Shown here: piece after piece, positions 59,438 to 64,000 of the stretch
How positions within the stretch are numbered: position 1 is the first letter of the stretch
How the letters are laid out: each line of letters begins with the position of its first letter
Assembly: GCA_048498555.1 (NCBI GenBank)
Contig: JBEHXT010000016.1
Coordinates: forward strand, 82,940 to 146,939
Reading direction: 5' to 3'
DNA: 64,000 bases
From: Danxiaibacter sp048498555
GTDB lineage: Bacteria > Bacteroidota > Bacteroidia > Chitinophagales > Chitinophagaceae
Position numbers and translations under genes: made by a program
The notes under the pieces: model-generated
The model's input: only the letters and a program-made list of their open reading frames with translations
Databases searched by the model: none
What the model was told of the DNA's origin: nothing

Positions 59438-61660
59438 ATGAAAAAATACCTGACCGGATTTTTCTACTCCATGCCTGTGCAAATGCTGTTTCTTCATTTT
59501 AGACGCTACCAGGTTTTCCTGGTATTCTGGTACATTTTATTCGCAACAGTTGGGGGCGCTTTTTTACAGCCATACGGCGCCAATTCATTATTTCTTGCTC
59601 CTGAATATCTCAGTCGTGTAAGTGCAGTAAGTACCGCAATTGTTGGTTTTTCAACCGGTATTTTTGTAATGAGCTGGAACATCACAACCTTTATTTTGCA
59701 TAGCCGCCATTTTAAGTTTCTTGCAACAACATCTCAGCCTTTTTTAAAATATTGTATCAATAACGCCATTATACCAGTGATCTTTTTGATATACTATTTG
59801 ATAGTGGCGTACAATTATACCAACAACCAGGAATTAATTCGTTTTGGTGAGTTTGCTGTGCTCTTAGGTGGCTTTACCGTTGGTTTTTTGTTTTCCGTTA
59901 TTATCGCATTCAGTTATTTTTTTGGCGCAGATAAAACTATTTATCGCCAGTATGCGAGTTTTATAGATACCGCCAACATGCAGTATGCGCTGGCCATTAA
60001 AGATAACCCACTGCCTGCAGAAAGAAATGAAGTGCGCATAGATTGGTTTTTAAGCGCAAAACTGCATCTACGCAAGCCGCGTGATGTAAGGCACTATAGT
60101 CAGCCATTCCTTGACGCTATTTTCAAGAGGCACCACCTTGCTGCCGTATTCGCAATTTTACTTGCCTTTATCATTTTAATAAGTATCGGTTTCCTGTCTG
60201 ATAATCCCGTTTTTCAGGTGCCTGCTGCGGCCAGCATCATGGTGTTCTTTGCTATATTGATTGCATTTGCCGGTGCTGTTGCCTTATTTCTGCGGGGTTG
60301 GAGTTTTCCTGCTTTGCTCATCTTTTATGTGGTGATTAACTGGATGTATCTTGAAGACATTATTGACCTGAGAAATAAAGCCTATGGGCTGGATTATAAA
60401 AATAAAAAAGAAAGGCCGGTATATGAACGCGAGCATATTCTTGCCTTAGCATCAGAGAAGAATGTTGCGGAAGACAAAGCATATTATGAGCAGGTATTAA
60501 ACAACTGGAAAGCCAGGCAGCAACAGGATAGCCCCGTTGCTGTGGTAATCAACGTTAGTGGTGGTGGAATAAGAAGTGCTGCCTTTACGATGAATGTATT
60601 GCAGCGCCTGGATAGCCTTACAAACGGTGAATTAATGAACCATACGGTGCTTATCACTGGCGCTTCGGGCGGTATGTTGGGCGCCGCATACTTTCGTGAA
60701 TTGTATCACGAAAAAATGTCAGGCAAATCGATTGACCTTCGCGATAAATCTTATGTTGAAAATGTGAGCAAAGATTTACTGAATCCATTATTCTCTTCTT
60801 TTATTTCGAGAGATCTTGTCGGTCCTGCGAAAAAATTCAGGGTAAACGGATACGAATATGTGAAAGACAGGGCGTATGCGTTTGAGCAAAAACTTGATCA
60901 GAATACCGGAGGCATTTTAAATAAGAAATTGTCTGATTACCTGCAGCCAGAAGCCAGCGGGGAAATACCGCTTATCTTTTTTAATTCGGTTGTTAGCCGC
61001 GACGCACGCAAGGTGATTATAGCAACGCATCCTGCAAGATTCCTTATGCAGAATCATTCAGACACCGCAAACATTGTAGCAAATGATCCGGATGCATTGG
61101 ACTTTACTTCCCTGTTTGCCAAACAGAATGCTGGCAATCTGCGCGTGCTTTCTGCATTGCGTATGAATGCAACCTTTCCTTATGCACTGCCTAATGTGTG
61201 GCTTCCAACTGATCCTATTATTGATGTAATGGATGCCGGGCTTCGTGATAATTTCGGGCAGGAATCATCCATGCGATTTTTGAATGTGTTTGAAAACTGG
61301 TTCAAAAAAAATACAAGCAAGGTACTTTTAATACAGATAAGGGATAGACGGCTTGGCGATTGGGACAGGCCGTTTGATGCCAACAGCATTATGGGATTTG
61401 TAACGAAGCCTTTGATGATGTTTCAAAATAACTGGCAGCGCTTGCAGGATTATTACCAGGGCGACCAGCTGGAATATTTTTACAATGGCTACGGCTCAAA
61501 GTTTCATCGTATCAGCTTTCAATATGTGCCACGGCACAAAGATGCATCCGCCTCCATTAGCTTCCACCTTACTGCCAGCGAAAAAGTAGATGTGGCGGCA
61601 GCCGTTGAGAATACATATAACCAGCAGGCTTTTAATTCTGTGATGGAGTTGATGAAGTGA
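59438..61660 (+). CDS. polytopic membrane protein with patatin-like phospholipase domain
   Basis: The N-terminal half of this 740-residue protein (about 20-310) contains seven or eight hydrophobic segments: around 25-48, 62-86, 110-126, 138-163, 236-254, 262-286 and 288-306. The C-terminal half is a patatin domain. The oxyanion loop is SGGGIRS (374-380), the nucleophile elbow GASGG with S410, and the catalytic Asp D599 in MDAGLRDN (DAG in place of the usual DGG/DGA). The dyad is complete, so it should be an active lipid acyl hydrolase facing the cytoplasm, though topology is inferred. The membrane half is not a family I recognise. Confidence 0.88.
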   Translation: MKKYLTGFFYSMPVQMLFLHFRRYQVFLVFWYILFATVGGAFLQPYGANSLFLAPEYLSRVSAVSTAIVGFSTGIFVMSWNITTFILHSRHFKFLATTSQPFLKYCINNAIIPVIFLIYYLIVAYNYTNNQELIRFGEFAVLLGGFTVGFLFSVIIAFSYFFGADKTIYRQYASFIDTANMQYALAIKDNPLPAERNEVRIDWFLSAKLHLRKPRDVRHYSQPFLDAIFKRHHLAAVFAILLAFIILISIGFLSDNPVFQVPAAASIMVFFAILIAFAGAVALFLRGWSFPALLIFYVVINWMYLEDIIDLRNKAYGLDYKNKKERPVYEREHILALASEKNVAEDKAYYEQVLNNWKARQQQDSPVAVVINVSGGGIRSAAFTMNVLQRLDSLTNGELMNHTVLITGASGGMLGAAYFRELYHEKMSGKSIDLRDKSYVENVSKDLLNPLFSSFISRDLVGPAKKFRVNGYEYVKDRAYAFEQKLDQNTGGILNKKLSDYLQPEASGEIPLIFFNSVVSRDARKVIIATHPARFLMQNHSDTANIVANDPDALDFTSLFAKQNAGNLRVLSALRMNATFPYALPNVWLPTDPIIDVMDAGLRDNFGQESSMRFLNVFENWFKKNTSKVLLIQIRDRRLGDWDRPFDANSIMGFVTKPLMMFQNNWQRLQDYYQGDQLEYFYNGYGSKFHRISFQYVPRHKDASASISFHLTASEKVDVAAAVENTYNQQAFNSVMELMK

Positions 61661-61749
61661 GTTCAGTGCATATTAAAACCCATTTTAAACCGCGAATATT
61701 TGTACGAGCGATTTAAAATGGGTATATACAGATGGTGTTGATTGATTGC

Positions 61750-62478
61750 TTACTTCTTCAGTTCTGCCCCCGCCGCTTCGTCAATAAACCAATGAAGCTC
61801 TCCCGGCTCTGGTTTAATTACCTGTGAAGGATAGACGTCTGGCTTAAACTCGCCTTCAATCACATTGTGTAAAATATGGGCTTTGTTTGCACCTGTAACA
61901 AGGAATGCAACAGCTGCGGCCTGGTTAACAACCGGTGCGGTGAGTGTTACACGAAACATGTCTTGTGAATCCAGCCACAAGCTGGTTGTCCATTTTATTT
62001 GCTCGTGAATAACATCAGTTTTGCCGGGGAACAGAGATAAAGTGTGGCCGTCATCGCCGATACCTAAAAGGACTACATCAAATGTGTGGGTTGAATTATG
62101 AAAATAATCAGCCAGTATTTGTTCATATTCAACTGCAGATTCTTCATGCGGAATATCAGTACGCATAACATGAATATGTTCTTTGGGAACAGGAACATGG
62201 TCGAGCAACGTATCAAAAGCCATTTTAGCATTGTTTCTCTCGTCACTAAATGGAACATAACGTTCATCACCCCAGAATATATGCAGCTTGCTCCAGTCTA
62301 TTTTATTCTTGTATGCATCACTTGCCAGTAACTCGTGTAATTTTTTTGGAGTGCTTCCTCCCGATAGTGCAATGGTAAATTTGTCCTGGTTTTTTAAAGT
62401 ATTGCTGATACGCTCTACTAACCAATCGGCTACCTGCCTGCTAAGTTCTTCTGTGTTTTTGGAAATATGAAACTGCAT
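61750..62478 (-). CDS. pgl: 6-phosphogluconolactonase
   Basis: This 242-residue enzyme of the DevB/SOL type hydrolyses 6-phosphogluconolactone, the step between Zwf and Gnd. Signatures are FTIALSGGSTPKKLHELL (phosphate-binding), FWGDERYVPFSDERNN and LLGIGDDGHTLSLFPG. KW and LVTGANKAHIL complete the fold. It is separated from gnd-zwf by 15 kb and lies on the opposite strand. Its 5' end is 114 bases from the gmk start, so the two promoters are divergent and close. Confidence 0.95.
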   Translation of the reverse strand: MQFHISKNTEELSRQVADWLVERISNTLKNQDKFTIALSGGSTPKKLHELLASDAYKNKIDWSKLHIFWGDERYVPFSDERNNAKMAFDTLLDHVPVPKEHIHVMRTDIPHEESAVEYEQILADYFHNSTHTFDVVLLGIGDDGHTLSLFPGKTDVIHEQIKWTTSLWLDSQDMFRVTLTAPVVNQAAAVAFLVTGANKAHILHNVIEGEFKPDVYPSQVIKPEPGELHWFIDEAAGAELKK

Positions 62479-62592
62479 AACTATACTTTTCTTATTACAA
62501 GATTAGTTCATTTTGTGTGTTTGATCATGGCCTTCTTTCAAAAAAGGATTCGATTGTTGGATACACGCCTTTTACACTTTACATTTGCTGCA

Positions 62593-63168
62593 ATGAGCGC
62601 GCCAAATCAAAAATTAATCATTATAACAGCTCCTTCAGGGGCGGGCAAGACTTCTATTACAAGATATTTGCTGGCTAAATATCCCCACCTTGCTTTTTCC
62701 ATTTCAGCAGCTACGCGTTTGCCGCGTGGCGAAGAAAAGGATGGTGTGGAATATTATTTTCTTTCTGTTGAAGAATTCCAGGCCAAAATACAGGAGAATG
62801 CCTTTGTTGAATGGGAAATGGTGTATGAAGGAAAATATTACGGCACGCTCAAAAGCGAGCTGGACAGGATCTGGAGCCATGGCAAAACGCCAATGTTGGA
62901 TATTGATGTAAAAGGTGCCATTCACGTTCAGCAGCAGTTTCCTCAGGCTTCTCTTTCAATCTTTATTGAGCCGCCATCCGTTGAAGAGCTGCGCAAACGT
63001 CTCGACAGCCGTGGCACAGAAACTGCTGAAAGCCTGCAGACACGGGTAAATAAGGCGTCCTACGAAATTTCGTTCAAATATCACTTCGATAAGATTATAC
63101 TAAACGATAACCTCGACAAAGCCTGTAAAGAAACAGAAGAAGCGATTATGGAGTTTTTGAAAGGATAA
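62593..63168 (+). CDS. gmk: guanylate kinase
   Basis: This 191-residue kinase starts at the ATG at 62593 (MSAPNQKLIIITAPSGAGKTS). The open frame back to 62467 overlaps the pgl start and adds nothing recognisable. The P-loop is APSGAGKTS, the GMP-binding region ISAATRLPRGEEKDGVEYYFLS, and the lid and core FVEWEMVYEGKYYGTLKSE and PMLDIDVKGAIHVQQQFP. RLDSRGTE is the usual later motif. The length is that of ordinary bacterial Gmk. It phosphorylates GMP to GDP and is essential. Confidence 0.97.
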   Translation: MSAPNQKLIIITAPSGAGKTSITRYLLAKYPHLAFSISAATRLPRGEEKDGVEYYFLSVEEFQAKIQENAFVEWEMVYEGKYYGTLKSELDRIWSHGKTPMLDIDVKGAIHVQQQFPQASLSIFIEPPSVEELRKRLDSRGTETAESLQTRVNKASYEISFKYHFDKIILNDNLDKACKETEEAIMEFLKG

Positions 63169-63621
63169 GGTAGATGGCTGATGGCTGATTTTTCGATCGC
63201 TGATTTATCATGATGTAATTTGATTCAATACACGTACAGGTTTAAAATTTAAGCCTCTTTACATAGGCTATCCGTCAACATCGTACATCTAACATCGTAC
63301 ATTTTTTTACTGTTTGCATGTCGCCCCTGCGTACTTCGTAGTTCGTACCTCGTACTTTGTAACACCTGAAATACCGGAATAATCCGGGTAAGCTGAAAGT
63401 ACTGGATGACTTAACATCGTACATTGCTCCACATCTTACATTTTTTATTATCTGCATGCCGCACCTGCGTACTTCGTAGTTCGTACCTCGTACTTTGTAA
63501 TACATGAAATACCGAAATCATCCCGGCAAGCTGAAAGTACTGGATAACTTAAACATCGTAAACCGTACATCTAACATCGTACATAATTTTTATCTTTATA
63601 TTCAACCAAACCTAACTCGCC
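63169..63621. other. intergenic region, 453 bp, with tandem short repeats
   Basis: It is filled by two copies of a 138-base unit built of CGTAC-type words, plus ACATCGTACAT runs at both sides. A 76-codon minus frame through it repeats YKVRGTNYEVRR and is an artefact. No terminator with a clear hairpin is seen after gmk. Confidence 0.6.
63288..63590. repeat. two 138-bp tandem repeats with CGTAC words
   Basis: GTACTTCGTAGTTCGTACCT starts at 63331 and again at 63469. The flanks GAAATACCG, AGCTGAAAGTACTGGAT and ACATCGTA also repeat in the same order and spacing, with scattered substitutions. Confidence 0.8.
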
Positions 63622-64000
63622 ATGTCATTCAAAAACAAAACCGTTTTTATTACCGGAGCTAGTCGCGGTATAGGTAAGGCAATGGGCCTGAAGCTTGCTA
63701 GTGAAGGGGCCAATATTATAATTGCAGCCAAAAGTGTGAATGAAGATGCCAGGTTGGGAGGAACGATTTACACCGCGGCCGAAGAAATGGAAAAGGCTGG
63801 AGGCAGAGCCTTACCGGTGCAGGTGGATATTCGCGATGAAGCACAGATTGAAACTGCCGTTCAACAGGCTGCTGACGAGTTTGGAGGAATAGACATCTTG
63901 ATTAACAACGCCTCGGCGATCAATCTTTCCGGAACCGAAAAGCTTGAAGCCCGGAAGTTTGACCTTATGCACGATATAAACGTCCGCGGCACCTTTCTCG
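63622..64000 (+). CDS. SDR-family oxidoreductase, 3' end cut by the window
   Basis: A 126-codon 5' fragment starts at the ATG at 63622 (MSFKNKTVFITGASRGIGKA). The cofactor motif TGASRGIG and NNASAINLSGT, the NNAG-equivalent, identify a classical short-chain dehydrogenase. KSVNEDARLGGTIYTAAEEMEKAGGRALPVQVD is characteristic of the HSDL2-like branch. The catalytic Tyr and Lys lie beyond the window. TATCTTTA about 32 bases upstream is a possible weak -7 element. Confidence 0.88.
   Translation, partial: MSFKNKTVFITGASRGIGKAMGLKLASEGANIIIAAKSVNEDARLGGTIYTAAEEMEKAGGRALPVQVDIRDEAQIETAVQQAADEFGGIDILINNASAINLSGTEKLEARKFDLMHDINVRGTFL

Noticed and set aside
63275..63505. A 76-codon minus-strand frame
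   Set aside because: It repeats YKVRGTNYEVRR because it crosses the 138-base tandem repeats.

Overview
The window is a Bacteroidota chromosome segment, most likely from the Chitinophagaceae or a close relative; the family-level call is inference. Three things point there. Genes start with little or no Shine-Dalgarno signal, and several are preceded by a TAnnTTTG -7 element. Many products carry short signal peptides ending in AQ or a lipobox. The protein families are typical of the phylum: FtsX-type permeases of about 790 residues, TonB-linked receptors, PorT-type barrels, DUF4251, NHL lipoproteins, sulfatase, GH5, GH16 and GH63. I find no rRNA, tRNA, CRISPR array, prophage or intact insertion sequence. 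Both ends cut a gene: rmuC at the left, an SDR oxidoreductase at the right.

Layout. 1-9.3 kb: rmuC, small secreted proteins, a Tat-exported GH5 glucanase, a ThuA-domain protein translationally coupled to a small unknown protein, a PorT barrel, DinB and NTF2-fold proteins and a sulfatase. 9.5-17 kb: an autoregulated-looking ArsR gene overlapping an AHSA1-VOC fusion, an FtsX permease and an HtrA-like protease, separated by repeat-filled spacers. 17-30.8 kb: PQQ sugar dehydrogenase, NHL lipoprotein, AraC regulator, methyltransferase, universal stress protein, serine hydrolase, a three-gene PaoABC-like molybdenum hydroxylase operon and a GH16 glucanase. 30.9-42.3 kb: an M16 homologue without its metal site, a small membrane protein, GH63 glucosidase, an orphan histidine kinase, an Rrf2 regulator with the nitrosative-stress repair protein Ric, two paralogous lipoprotein esterases, and KorB with an AhpD-like protein. 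43.4-64 kb: gnd and zwf, a copper cluster (HMA chaperone, CopA, HMA-AraC regulator), an SNF2/SWIM helicase, a TonB-type receptor, a membrane-anchored patatin phospholipase, pgl, gmk and the SDR start. gnd, zwf and pgl together make up the oxidative pentose phosphate pathway.

Three regulatory circuits can be read from the DNA. First, the rrf2 and ric promoters each have a dyad with an identical 8-base centre, at an identical distance from the -7 element. Second, the copA and HMA-chaperone promoters share a bipartite motif at identical offsets; the HMA-AraC protein encoded beside them is the obvious candidate to bind it. Third, the arsR promoter lies between two GCAA...TTGC sites.

The most unusual content is non-coding. 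One dispersed repeat family, with core TTGAACCATATAAGG, occurs at more than a dozen sites in five intergenic regions, including a five-unit tandem array. A second, modular family of mini-hairpins is found in four places. Neither family enters the coding sequences, and I cannot match either to a named element.
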